A stretch of DNA of 64,000 nt from Protonemura montana (Eukaryota > Arthropoda > Insecta > Plecoptera > Nemouridae). Made by a program: the position numbers and the translations under genes. Below are positions 25,328 through 46,576 of the stretch, piece after piece (position 1 is the first letter of the stretch; each line of letters starts with the position of its first letter). Below the pieces are notes generated by a model. It was not told the DNA's origin. It saw nothing but the letters and a program-made list of their open reading frames with translations, and ran no database searches. The DNA lies in contig OX387605.1 of assembly GCA_947568835.1 (NCBI GenBank), forward strand, positions 2,976,001-3,040,000. Reading direction: 5' to 3'.

Positions 25328-26154
25328 ATGATTGATCCGCTTTGCTGTGACCGGGAGACGATCGCTCAGCAGGTGGTCGACCGGGTGATTGACAGGGCGT
25401 GTGAAACTGTGTCTCTCAAGACCGGAGTTCTGGTCGAGCGTGAAAACAGCAAGGTCGTCTACGAGTACGGAAACGTAACGTGGCCCACAAATGAGGACTT
25501 CACGGTAGAACTTGGCAAGGACAAGATCGAGGATTATTGTTTTACGTGGAATCTAACGGGCGGCTGGCTTTTCTGCGTCGATTTTCTGTCAGTGGACGAA
25601 GGTGGCTGCTGTTCAACATACTTGTACGAGGTAATACATTTAATTGGGGTCTGGAAATGATTTATGTTCTTGTTATTGGGATAACGTTATCGCAAAGTTT
25701 TTTTGCGAAGACAAGCAGGATAATTACGGAATTTGATCGTAGGAATCTCTTGTTGTGTGTTTGTACAATCAAGGATATCATTCTTGAGAATTCTCGAGTG
25801 TTCTTACTTTAAACCGAAATATCTGACATTTCTTTTGAAGGTCAAGTACAGCATACCTACCTTGGGCTACCCTATTCCACAAGCAGTGGCCAGCATTTTC
25901 TTTACCATTGTCGTCTCCAAAATACCACCTCCCTCCTGCCATGTCCGAGTAAGTACCACGTACGAAAAAAATTCCTGGATTAATATCGCTAAGGTGTTCG
26001 TAATCATTAACCAACATATATTTGCGTTTAGGTAAGTTACGTGTTGGAAGATTTCCGGTTTGTCTTCACACCTGGCAAAATAAAGTTTCAAGAACAATGG
26101 CTGTACAAAATCATCGATGCCAAGATCAGATACTTCAAGACTTTACGCTATTAG
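25328..26154 (+). CDS. Uncharacterised 177-residue protein, 3 exons
   Basis: Exons 25328-25630, 25841-25948 and 26032-26154 join in phase 0 at both junctions with clean GT-AG sites, and AATAAA follows 18 bp after the stop. Exon 3 itself begins GTAAGT, so the acceptor TTTGCGTTTAG decides the boundary. I do not recognise the family. No signal peptide or membrane helix is evident. The protein is soluble-looking with a Cys-containing N terminus (DPLCCDRETI), an amphipathic helix rich in Val/Asp (QQVVDRVIDRAC), a beta-rich middle (TGVLVERENSKVVYEYGNV, then FTWNLTGGWLFCVDFLSVDEG) and a basic-aromatic C terminus (IKFQEQWLYKIIDAKIRYF). The spliced frame, strong splice sites and poly(A) signal make it a convincing gene. 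It lies 244 bp after RBFA on the same strand, so it may use its own short promoter or be read with RBFA. Confidence 0.7.
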
Positions 26155-26172
26155 ATCCTTTCCACTTCCTGA

Positions 26173-26178
26173 AATAAA
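26173..26178 (+). terminator. Poly(A) signal of the uncharacterised gene
   Basis: AATAAA 18 bp after the stop codon at 26154. Confidence 0.65.
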
Positions 26179-26432
26179 CATGAATTCAAAACTAACATCA
26201 AGATGTATGTGTTATCACAGTTTATTTGGACAAAAAAAAATAATTCTTAATATGAGCTAACGTTTAAACTCTGTGGGCGACTTTTCTTGACCAGCAAGAG
26301 ATAAAAGAAGTGATTCTATTGTTGACAAAAAAATAAAATTATATCTCTGGCACATTGCTATGATGTCGTGGCTTGGTGTTTGATAGTTTGCAATTAATAA
26401 ACCAGCTACTGAAGCCAGGTACTTAGGTAAAT

Positions 26433-26461
26433 TAATATATATATATATATATATATATATC
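26433..26461. repeat. (TA)n microsatellite
   Basis: An uninterrupted TA dinucleotide tract in the convergent intergenic region between the uncharacterised gene and the ABHD gene. Confidence 0.95.
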
Positions 26462-27135
26462 TACTTTCTAATAAATATAAGCATTCTGTTGGCACCTACA
26501 CCTAACCAACGCTCTAAAACTTTTCAGTAGTTGGTTGTGATTTAGAATTTAACATTGACTAAAGTTAATACTGAATATGTCCTAAGGTCTGTTTTTAATG
26601 TTGGCTACACAAGGACAAGATGCTTGAGAGACAGCTTGGATCCAAGTGTTTCCTGTTTCACTGGAAAGCACAAAACTGGAACCATCTGTGCATGTCATCC
26701 ATGGCTCCCAAGTTCTCACAACAATAAGTGGCTCGAGAATCGGCACAAGCCAACGTTGCAGGCACGTAAAACTATAAAATAGCACATGCAACAAAGCTCA
26801 AAGTGATCTTAAGGTGCAAAACAATCAAACAGAATAATATAATCTTTACCTTGAATAATGTAACAGTTAACTACGTCACCGGAGATTGAAACAACATTAT
26901 CAAGTCGCCAAATGCGGTGGCATTTTGGTATCAAGGTTTGTAATCTTTGTGTGTTACTGTCAAGATACAAACTTAAACTTAAAAAAATAAATAACTCGCA
27001 TTTGTGGCCAACGTGGCGTGGGACTGGCAGCATAAATTTGGCAGTGCCTTGGGAAAGTGATTTGCCAGCCAGTGCAGCCAAGAAACTGGCAGGAGCGCTT
27101 GAATTTCGTAGCGAGCTCGTTGGGCTGGGAGGAAA

Positions 27136-30100
27136 TCAGCCGGATATGTCAGGTCCCGGCCGAACTTCTTCCTGGGACTCGGTGATCGAAGACTCCTTGA
27201 TGTATGGTGTGACTGGTGTGCCGTCGTCGTCTGCTAGAGCGCACGCGTCCATCACGTGGCGGTTGAACACGTCGCTGCGGTCTGCGTACACGTGGTGACC
27301 CGCGCCGTTGATCACCTGTAAACATCGGATTGGTTAACCAGGCTTAACACAACCGTATTTGTTCGAATATATAATATATCAAATATAATAGAGTGAATAA
27401 TGAGTGGTCTTTGCAAAAGAGAAAGGGAATATTTACAATGGAAATGGTTTACCTATACTGGCCAAAATTATTATGGTTTCCAAAAGCATTTGAAAAAATA
27501 GTGGAGATAATACCTGAGATTTAACATAATTTGTTTCTTATTTCCATACGATATGTTTTGAACTTGGTTGAAACTTGCTGGCTTGCAAATGGTGGGAAGG
27601 AAAACCCGTTCTACCTTGATCAATTGGAATTGGTCTTATTTTTAGGATTCAATTTTAACGATATAACTGCAATCCAAGGGATTCGGTTGTTTTTGCTTCA
27701 AAGTCCACGAGTAGCTATGAGTGTCCTTGGCATTTTAATGGGACACGATTGAGTCAATGTTTTAATTCTGATGACAGTTTTACACGGTAAATACCCAGGA
27801 CCACTAGAAGCCCAGTCAAACTTTTGCAGGCCCTGTTTATCTCCATGCGTGGTGCAATGATGCCAAGACTCACGAGCAGGTTGACATATGAGTCGGCTCT
27901 CTTCTCCTTGATGACCTCGCCAGCCTTGTTGTCAACCCAAGAGCGCGAGCCGTAGAGCAGTGTGATCGGAATCTTGGGCGAGAGTCCGTCGATACGGTGG
28001 ATCATCGGGTTCTTGGCCCATCCGAACCCAGACATCATTGCGTGGAAAGCAGACTCGCCACTGAGCACAAGCAAGCAAAGTCAATTAAGTTTGAACGGTT
28101 CAGTGGTATAGTAAGAAATTAGGTTTCAATGGTGTAGTTGGTATGTTAATGCTGTGATAGAGATCTTTCAATTTTATCATGGGATAAATGTTCAAAGGTT
28201 AGATTAAGTAAACATGAGTCTAAAAACCACAAAAAGTTTGAAAGTTAGCTAGAACTTCCTTGGAGTATGAGCTACGATAGATGATTTCTGGCCTACATTA
28301 TATTCTCCATAAAATTTTGTAACACGTATCTACCTTCTGCGATTTAATTATATCTAGTCGTTTGGCACACTACGAATCAACAATAAAAATTTCAAGTCAT
28401 TCTGATACTTCTGAACGTTGTCAAAAGGTGAGATGAATGAATTTGCAGATTTTGGGAGTGCATGATTCAGAAAGTTTTGAATTAGTGTAACAGTGATTGA
28501 GAAATGATAGATCCTGGACTGCTTGGTTTGATACTTACGTAGGGCTTTGAACGTTGCATTGGTAAATATACTGAGGTATCACAGTCTTGTCTTCCTCCAC
28601 GACAGGTGCAAACTTCTTTATGATATCAGGCCTCATTTTCTCTATCAAAGCTTGACCTGAGCAAAACAAATCACTGAAATTAGCAGACATTATTCCACCT
28701 GGCTGCAATGCAAGCTGCGTAAGTATGGGTTCTCTACATACCAAACGGACCGGCTAGTCTGACAGCCATTAGCGGGTTGAAGGGTTGGGCAGCGTACGCT
28801 ATCGCCCGCACCCACATCGGCACGTTGTATTTCCTCTCAAAGTCAGCTGGCTTCTCCGGAAAGCCCCACGGGTCAGCCAGGATAAGGTGCTTCACTCTAG
28901 AAACACGTCATAAGCAGTGATAGATTGGAAATAGCTGGAAAATTGGAAATTTAGCTTGTCAATGTAGAATTTAACTATGTACAATGAGGATTTAAGCACT
29001 TTTGGATATTAACCCAAATTTAGACATTATTACGTATATAATCAACTTATTTCAAATTCTAGGAGATGAATAAAACTTTGAAGGAGTGCAATCTGCAGAA
29101 TAAAATCTCCAGCAAGAACACAAACTCTATGGGCAATGTTTGAGGATAGCCCTGGCTGATTCGTACCGTTCTGGGTATTCGATTGCGTAGGAGGAAGCCA
29201 GAAAGCCGCCCATGCTGTGCCCGAGCAGGACAAACCGGTCGATCTTCATCTCTCGGCGCCATTCCTCCACCGAGCGGACCAGCTGCTTCTCAGCCTCGAG
29301 AGCGTCGCTGCTAAACTTGGGTCTCGAACTCCGGCCAAAACCTGCCGAAAACATAACGCATCATTTCATAGCCAGTCACCTGCACCAGAGTTGGACTTTG
29401 ATCAGTTTAGACAAAGTCTGTCAGCATTACTCATTTTACTTTCCCAGAGAATGTGTGCTTTGAGTAACCATCTGACGTTAACAAAGAAGAGTGACTAATA
29501 TTAATGTGGCATGATCAAAAGAATGTGTTTGCGGTACCCAATGAGTCACATGGACCGTATCTACCAAACCAGAAGAGAAATAGATTATCTCTTCTACGTG
29601 CACATGGCATCTGTCAATTATTGAAAAGCATGTTTTTCTTATCTTCTCACTTGAATCGTTTCAATGCCATTCATTGCCAATACTCACTACCTTGTACTTA
29701 ATGGTGATCAAGTCCATTACCAAGGCAAGGTAGAACCACGTTATCTCAAATGCCTTCTAGATCAAAAGTAATATGCAATGGAACAAAATGAGGTAATACA
29801 CACTTTTGAATTGGTTTCTACAGTGCAGATAATTATCAGAAACATTTTATTGCTATCATTAAAATTAGTAATGTGTTGATAAAGACTGGCTGGTGAGAAA
29901 CTGATACTTCTTATGCTGGCATGAATTGGAAATTAGCATCATGGAAATATAGGGCAGGAGAAGAACTAGTTGCTTCTTTATCAACAGACAAGCATTGCTT
30001 GCACGAATCCACAATTTTGCAACTCACCTAGGATGTCGATGGCATAGACCGGTCTGGCTGCTGCCAGTGCATCGAGGTTGAGGCACCACAAAGCAACGCC

Positions 30101-31124
30101 CGCAGCCAAGCCATGCAGCAGCACAATCGGGGTTTTGTTCGACTCTTCGTTCAGTGAGATGGTCCAGATCTTATCGGCATCTCCCACCACTGGGCCAATG
30201 TCCACGTACCACCCTCGGTAGGCCGTTGACAAGCCTTTAGAACATAAATTGTTACAGATTACTTAACCTAGATTCTGTTATTAAACCATCCATATTATAT
30301 TTGTTAATTACTAAATTAATGACTTATAAATTTAAATTAGCCTTTATCAAATACAGTTCACTAAAAATAATGGTCCTGGTTACAAAAAAGTATTCAGCTT
30401 ACACGAGAGAATTTTCTTTTCTGCTGCTCGCAGCATGGTAGCCGACTCAGGAGACCATGACCAGGTGCACCAGCCCCAAAACCAGCTGTCAAAATAAATG
30501 GAAATAAAGCAAACAATCACAATGCAAATGATATACCGCCGCATGCCTGCAAATCTGCGACTTGCTTCAAGTACCTACAATTACTCAAAGATGATTGGCA
30601 TCTCATTTCAAGGTCCTTTTTAACAAAAATTATGAATGGTCTGCTGCTCGTGTAGGAAAGGAGAAGGGATTTGCGCAGCGAACTCTCGAAATCCCACATC
30701 CCACTCTGCAGTGAGCCTGGATTAAAACCAAAGTGAAAAATAATACGAAACACTGTCGTCAATCCGAAATTTTGAAAGCTTTTAAACTCGTGATGTTTTC
30801 ATCACTAGCACTGACAGCAGCAGCAGTAGGACTTTGCTCGCATAACAAAAGCTTCCCCTTTACTGAATTAAATGTCTCTAAGATCGCAACAAAATTCATA
30901 AATAACTCACAAGAAACATCATTATTCATTCGGGAGGTTTGCAGAGAAGCAAAGGAAGGCCGAACGGGATAAGACGAGATCCAAATCATCTGCCTGGGCT
31001 GACGTCATGCCATTTACGTACAATTACAATGCAAAAAATTCTTCGAGGAATTATATTTTCTATCGTACCTTTTAGCTGAGCTCACGGTTAAGTCCTGCAC
31101 AGGTTCCTGGATCTGCTCTGCCAT
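27136..31124 (-). CDS. ABHD4: ABHD4/ABHD5-type alpha/beta hydrolase with intact catalytic serine, 8 exons
   Basis: Minus-strand exons 31124-31069, 30485-30403, 30234-30028, 29341-29167, 28896-28742, 28656-28539, 28060-27874 and 27315-27136 join in phase to 386 residues (human ABHD5 349, ABHD4 342). A Trp-rich segment ([12 protein letters not shown], residues 20-31) sits where ABHD5 anchors to lipid droplets. The fold then shows [11 protein letters not shown] (oxyanion region, about 83-93), the nucleophile elbow GHSMGG (Ser near 158), GSRSWVD (candidate acid Asp near 309) and GAGHHVYAD (catalytic His; also the HX4D motif). ABHD5/CGI-58 of vertebrates has Asn in place of the serine and is a non-enzymatic ATGL co-activator. 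This protein keeps Ser, as ABHD4 does, so it is probably an active phospholipase/N-acyl-phosphatidylethanolamine lipase and may also serve ABHD5 functions. Arthropods usually have one gene for both; the symbol is therefore approximate. Divergent from MCM4. Confidence 0.92.
28205..28230 (+). mobile_element. Foldback element tail fragment (in ABHD intron)
   Basis: AAACATGAGTCTAAAAACCA, with a preceding GATTAAGT, matches the 3' tail of the foldback family (copies ending at 35980 and 40765) with two or three differences. No inverted arms remain, so this is a solitary tail fragment or a diverged relic. Confidence 0.5.
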
Positions 31125-31532
31125 CACATTTAGGACCCAAAACAAACACTAGAGTTGAGAGACTGGGGAAACTAGTGTCATTCGGCAAATTGTTATTCCA
31201 CACCGAACCCCACACTCACACCAACATGCACATACCCCGGAATGCTTACAGTCGTTTACGATTTTGTGTCAATGTCAACGCAAATAGTTTGAAAAATTGC
31301 ATCACACTGTTATTACAAGATGAGATAGTAGTGTATCTAGGTTATTTTGAAAATTATTGAAAGCTTAAAGATAATTTTAACAACAACAAGTTTCGTCATT
31401 CACAGTCAGCTGTCGTTTGACACACAAACATCGCAAATTCAAGGCATGGTAGAAATCAAAACTGGCTCCTCCCACAGAAAAGTGCCAACGTGATAACAAA
31501 ATTATATATTTTCCTTTGATTCCATTTTCACC

Positions 31533-31765
31533 ATGAAGCCAGCAAGCAATCACTTAACAAATGCGAAGGTAATTTTTTCAGTTTTTTTGGTCTTATTTAC
31601 CATCTTGTAAATTTTTAGTAAAATAATGCACTTTTTCTCTAGGTCTCCTTCAAGGCGCTTGTGGGCCTTGGCTTTTGGGAGCAAAGATGCCTTCGCAGTG
31701 CCTGCAACACAACCTCACAAAACTACGTCATTTTCCCGCACTTTTCCTCGAGCGATATCAAATAG
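31533..31765 (+). other. Candidate two-exon short ORF (52 residues) upstream of MCM4
   Basis: An ATG in good context (CACCATG) opens 12 codons ending at a GTAATT donor (31533-31568). A strong pyrimidine-rich acceptor at 31642 leads to 41 more open codons in phase and a TAG at 31763-31765. The product would start MKPASNHLTNAK and is not recognised. It could be a tiny gene, an upstream ORF in a longer MCM4 leader, or chance: 41 open codons alone are not rare. The E2F-type site lies inside its second exon, which weakens the coding reading. Confidence 0.25.
31731..31739. promoter_or_regulatory. E2F-type site TTTTCCCGC upstream of MCM4
   Basis: Optimal E2F core, 277 bp upstream of the MCM4 start codon and about 70-130 bp upstream of the inferred transcription start. 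MCM2-7 genes are classical E2F targets; binding here is inferred. Confidence 0.6.
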
Positions 31766-32015
31766 GCAAGCAATCAACAGGTTTGAGTACTAAAGTTGTG
31801 GTTTGGTAGCTCACTGCTGGTTTTTATCCAAGATTAAGCGCTTTTCTCTTCACTATACAAAGTAAGTACATAACTAGCTTGATAATAGAATGCCGTATTG
31901 CTTTAATGGAACCTACTTAGCATTGTTATTAAAGGTCCGACGCGCTGACGTCTGCTTGCCCCACACAAAGGCATGTAATTTGCATGTTTGTTTTTAGGTA
32001 CTCATATCATCTGCA

Positions 32016-42998
<10,983 letters not shown>

Positions 42999-43151
42999 GT
43001 TTCACGCTGAGGGGCGGATTGAGCCGCTGCCAATTTGTGTCCTGTTATCTTACAACTGTTTTTATGTCAATACTTGATTTATTTGATGTAATATTTGAAA
43101 TGTTTATAAGGCCCCACATTACCAAACAGTTTGCCTAATGGATACAAAACT

Positions 43152-43157
43152 AATAAA
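43152..43157 (+). terminator. Poly(A) signal AATAAA of MCM4
   Basis: Canonical hexamer 153 bp after the MCM4 stop codon; overlapping AATAAA-like copies follow at once. Confidence 0.65.
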
Positions 43158-43539
43158 ATAATAAAATGTAAAGAAAAATAGTGTACAGACCGTGCTTCTC
43201 TAACGCATGAATGAATTGAGAGACGGACACGGTGAAGATTGAAAAAAATAAATTTTACACTGATTTACCTAAACTTGTTATTCTTCCAAAACTTGTTGCA
43301 GAATTATTCGAAGAGTAGACCAATTTAAGAAGCGAATAACTAACTAGCTTATCTTAATGGCTAAGGATTGCCAGAATACAAATATTGAGATGTGGAAAGG
43401 TTAGGAATATACCACTTTAATGCAAGGGGAACTCTCCAAACAATCGATCATTTACAAGACCCGAGGAAGCAAGCAAGGAAAACAGTTCAGCGTCATGGAA
43501 TGGTATGATAAATTCACCGGACGGCGGACAGTTTTGCAG

Positions 43540-43760
43540 GCTGGAAACACCTGTCCTAGAGAGATCAACAAAGCTAAGCAAAACTGCATTGGGTCAGGTA
43601 ATGGATGAGGTATGGTTGTAAACGATTTGGCATGTTGGAAACACCGGTCCTCGAGGGATCACCAAAGTAAAGCAATACTTTACTGGGTCAGGCATTGGTT
43701 AGGTGACCATCATGCACATAAGTGGTTCTGTTTGAGAGAGAGGTTGGAGGGATGAAAGTT
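43540..43760 (+). mobile_element. Two 5S rRNA-like units (SINE3-type relic)
   Basis: Unit 1 (43540-43610) and unit 2 (43634-43760) each show the 5S rRNA order: GGAAACACC-GGTCCT, GATCACCAAAG, a TAAGCA-like box A, GGGTCAGG and a decayed TTGGATGGGTGACC box C. Unit 2 continues into TGAGAGAGAGGTTGGAGG, which also occurs in the 91-bp array at 49.6 kb (opposite strand). The copies are too divergent to be 5S genes. Confidence 0.65.
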
Positions 43761-43889
43761 AGTACAGTAAGTTTACTTGCCTTGCTTATCAACCTCTTGA
43801 AGAACAGGAAAACTTGCGGCTGAAGTTAAACTTGACTTATCAACACGGGATAAGATTTAAAGCGCGAGATTCGGTTGGGCCTTGCAAGG

Positions 43890-44002
43890 TTCATTACTAG
43901 TTATTTTATTTATTTTATTGTTTTATTGGTTTTTTATATATTTTTGACAGTCTTATATCTGTAATTGATCAAAGGGACAATAAAACATTATTATTATTAG
44001 GT
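43890..44002 (+). repeat. Possible LINE 3' tail with ATT simple repeat
   Basis: GTAATTGATCAAAGGGACAA followed by TAAAACATT and an ATT tract looks like a non-LTR element 3' end. CACCACC/CACACA simple sequence follows at 44010-44060. Confidence 0.4.
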
Positions 44003-44060
44003 GTTATTCACCCCCACCACCACCACAACCCCCACCACCACACACACATAAACACACACA

Positions 44061-46374
44061 AGTGACTTTTTTTTTTCTGGGGTAAGTAAAATTGCAGATT
44101 TTGCTACGCTCATTAAAAAAAGTCTATCCTTAATTATTCCTCATTTACAGACACAAGCAAATTGAGTTTACGGGTTCAGATCAGGGCATATCAGGGTATT
44201 AAATATCTAGCCTCGTGTGCACAAACTATTCCTCGGTATGGCAATAAAGACGACCTTTGATATAAACCATGTAAAGTGGGTAGTGGGGGTTCGGAATTCC
44301 ATTTCTTGCACACTCACGCTACTGAAACGAATATCCCGATGAATGGATCTAATAAAATTGTATTACAAGATCAAAACATAATAATTCCCTCTAGTGGGGC
44401 ACCAGAGGGCACTAGATCACGTCTGAAAAGTGACACATGTCATCTCTGCGACGGAAACAGAATAGTGATTGAAGGGTGCTACTGTAGGGGCCGTGCTTTC
44501 AACACAACACCTCGAATGAAAGACCCCCACCTTCCTGATCCCAACAGGCAATCACTGCTGGCAAAAACCAAGTCTTAACAGCACTTTTTACCTCCTCAAG
44601 ATTAAATTGTGACACACTATGGCTCTTTTTATCATGTTTAGGAGTGTTGAATTCACACGGGGTTTCTGTTGTACTCGTGTCAGCTGGACATTGTCAGTGA
44701 AGATTCTTTCAGAAAGTGGTAATGGGTTCATTACCGCATGAAATCCCACCCTCGGCATTTCTTAGGTTTGAATAATCGTGTAAATAATCCTGGTAAATCC
44801 TCTTGTCTTCTCGAGAAGGAAACAGTTTTTGTTGACTTATTAAAGGTTGTTTCACGAAAGCATTTGTACGGTTGCGGTTCAGGACAACGTGCCGAGAAGG
44901 TGGCCGACTTTGAAGAAACGTGGATTGCCGTGAATATAGGGGTGCAACTCATGGGATACTGGCTCATTTTGCAGAGAGCCGATGCGCGCGCCTGAGTGTG
45001 GCTCTCATCGCTATCGTCGAAGGAGAGCAATAAAAATGTAATCACAGGAATGTTGTGTCTTCAAACAGTTTTTGGGTTTACTTTTTACTCAGCCACTTTT
45101 AAAGACGCTATCTCTAGTTTGTATTTTAATATGAAATCCAAGCTTGTGTGTCCAGCAGTAAATCAATCCCGGTAAAATAATAATATAAAGAAGGAGTACA
45201 CCTTTAGAGTAACAGGGTACACATGTGCAGATAGGACAATGTTTGAGAGCACCTTAACAAGACTTTGTCCACATGCTTTTAGAGAGAAAACCTTATCGCA
45301 GAGGTAAATATTTTAGTCTAATCTCTACCACACGGGTTGTCTTGTGGATCAGCCTTGTTTCTGTCAGAAAACCATTACGGTTCGTCATAATATTTTGTTC
45401 ATATTTGTAATTTTTGGTTAATGGGTACCCAAAAACCAAACTATTCAACGTAACTGTGACTCCTATGGTCTTGAAAGGTCATGACGAGAAGGTGATGATA
45501 GAAAACAAACCTCGTCAACTTTACAGCAAGTTCCAAGAATAATCTATCTTGTTTTAAATGATTTCAACATTTATTAAATTTTTGTACAATAGATCCTCGG
45601 TCGTCTGGATTCTTGGCGTCTAGCTATCGCGCAGGCGTGGCTCAGCAGTCACCTCGTTTGCTTCCAGTAACGTGATTCCTCCGAGATTACTATTATATTG
45701 CATGTTTTATGTGTTGTTTTTAGGTTGCCTGCCTGTAAATCATATAGGCAGGCAAACATAACGCCAGCATAGCTGATGCACACCCCATGTTGGTTTACCA
45801 TGTTGGCCAAGCTCGGCCAGTGGCGGCTCAGGGAAAGATATTGGCTAGAAACAGGAATTCCTTAATTCTATAAGGTGATGGCTTTTCACGACGAAACGCT
45901 GGTGGCATCCCTTCAGTTCCAAATGCGGCACGGCAAGAAATTTAACGACTCGCATCATCCCCATTTCTTTCCTTTACAATGTGGATGAAACTTTAAAAGC
46001 AAGGATGAGATGGAGTTTGAAAATGTTCAAAGAGCCAACACGTTTTATTTGGATTTTGTGATGCAGATTGGAGGTCTCATTTTTTTAGTTTAAAATTCAC
46101 TAATTTTAGATATTTCCGCTGCTCACTAGCGTTGAAAATGTCATTTATGTAGCATTTATTTATAATATATTTTAATATGTCTATTGTTTCTATCGTTTCG
46201 TTGGTGTAGTAAATATTTGAAATTGTACGCATTTTCCCACATTTGCCTCATTTCGAGCGACGTTCAAACGTTGGTATGAGTTTCAAATTATTTTGTGTAG
46301 CTCCAATTTTTCACGGACCGTTAGTTTCGCGTTGTTTTAGTGTTGGTATGCCAGCATGTACCAGTTCATGACCT
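44061..46374. other. Intergenic, no gene supported
   Basis: Short open frames here, such as 44276-44578 and 44738-44995, have no recognisable domain, splice partners or poly(A) context. A 10-bp hairpin (TTGCCTGCCT with AGGCAGGCAA) lies at 45724-45755. Nothing else stands out. Confidence 0.5.
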
Positions 46375-46570
46375 TCAGTCAGTTGAAAGGGTGGACAGGA
46401 ACGTCAGTACTTCCTCGTTGCTCACTCGCAGTACGCGTCGAGTGTGTTTTGTTTCCTTGTTTCCTTCATATTTTGTCAGTCGCTTGTGCAGTGCTTTATT
46501 TTGAACTTGAAAGTGTGTGATTGAAAGAAGACTCTCACTGGCGGTGGTAAACAATAACCGTTGCGCAATG
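46375..46570 (+). promoter_or_regulatory. Candidate promoter and first exon ending exactly at an ATG
   Basis: TCAGTC/TCAGTT initiator-like motifs at 46375-46383 are followed by about 190 bp of UTR-like sequence ending CGCAATG, and the ATG (46568-46570) is followed immediately by a consensus donor GTAAGT. This exon layout, an intron directly after the start codon, is conserved in calmodulin genes and occurs in a few others. No matching second exon was found downstream in the window, so identity is open. Confidence 0.35.
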
Positions 46571-46576
46571 GTAAGT

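Larger units (their letters stand above)
31125..32015. promoter_or_regulatory. Divergent promoter region, ABHD / MCM4, with an MCM4 5' UTR intron
   Basis: 891 bp lie between the ABHD ATG (31124, minus) and the MCM4 ATG (32016, plus). A likely MCM4 5' UTR intron runs 31862-31996: donor AAAGTAAGT after 31861, acceptor TTTTTAG just before the last 19 UTR bases. The upstream MCM4 UTR exon would then lie at about 31800-31861, placing the E2F-type site at 31731-31739 in the proximal promoter. Confidence 0.6.

Noticed and set aside
44276..44578. 100-codon frame with several Cys/His residues downstream of MCM4
   Set aside because: No ordered metal-binding spacing and no start, splice or poly(A) support.
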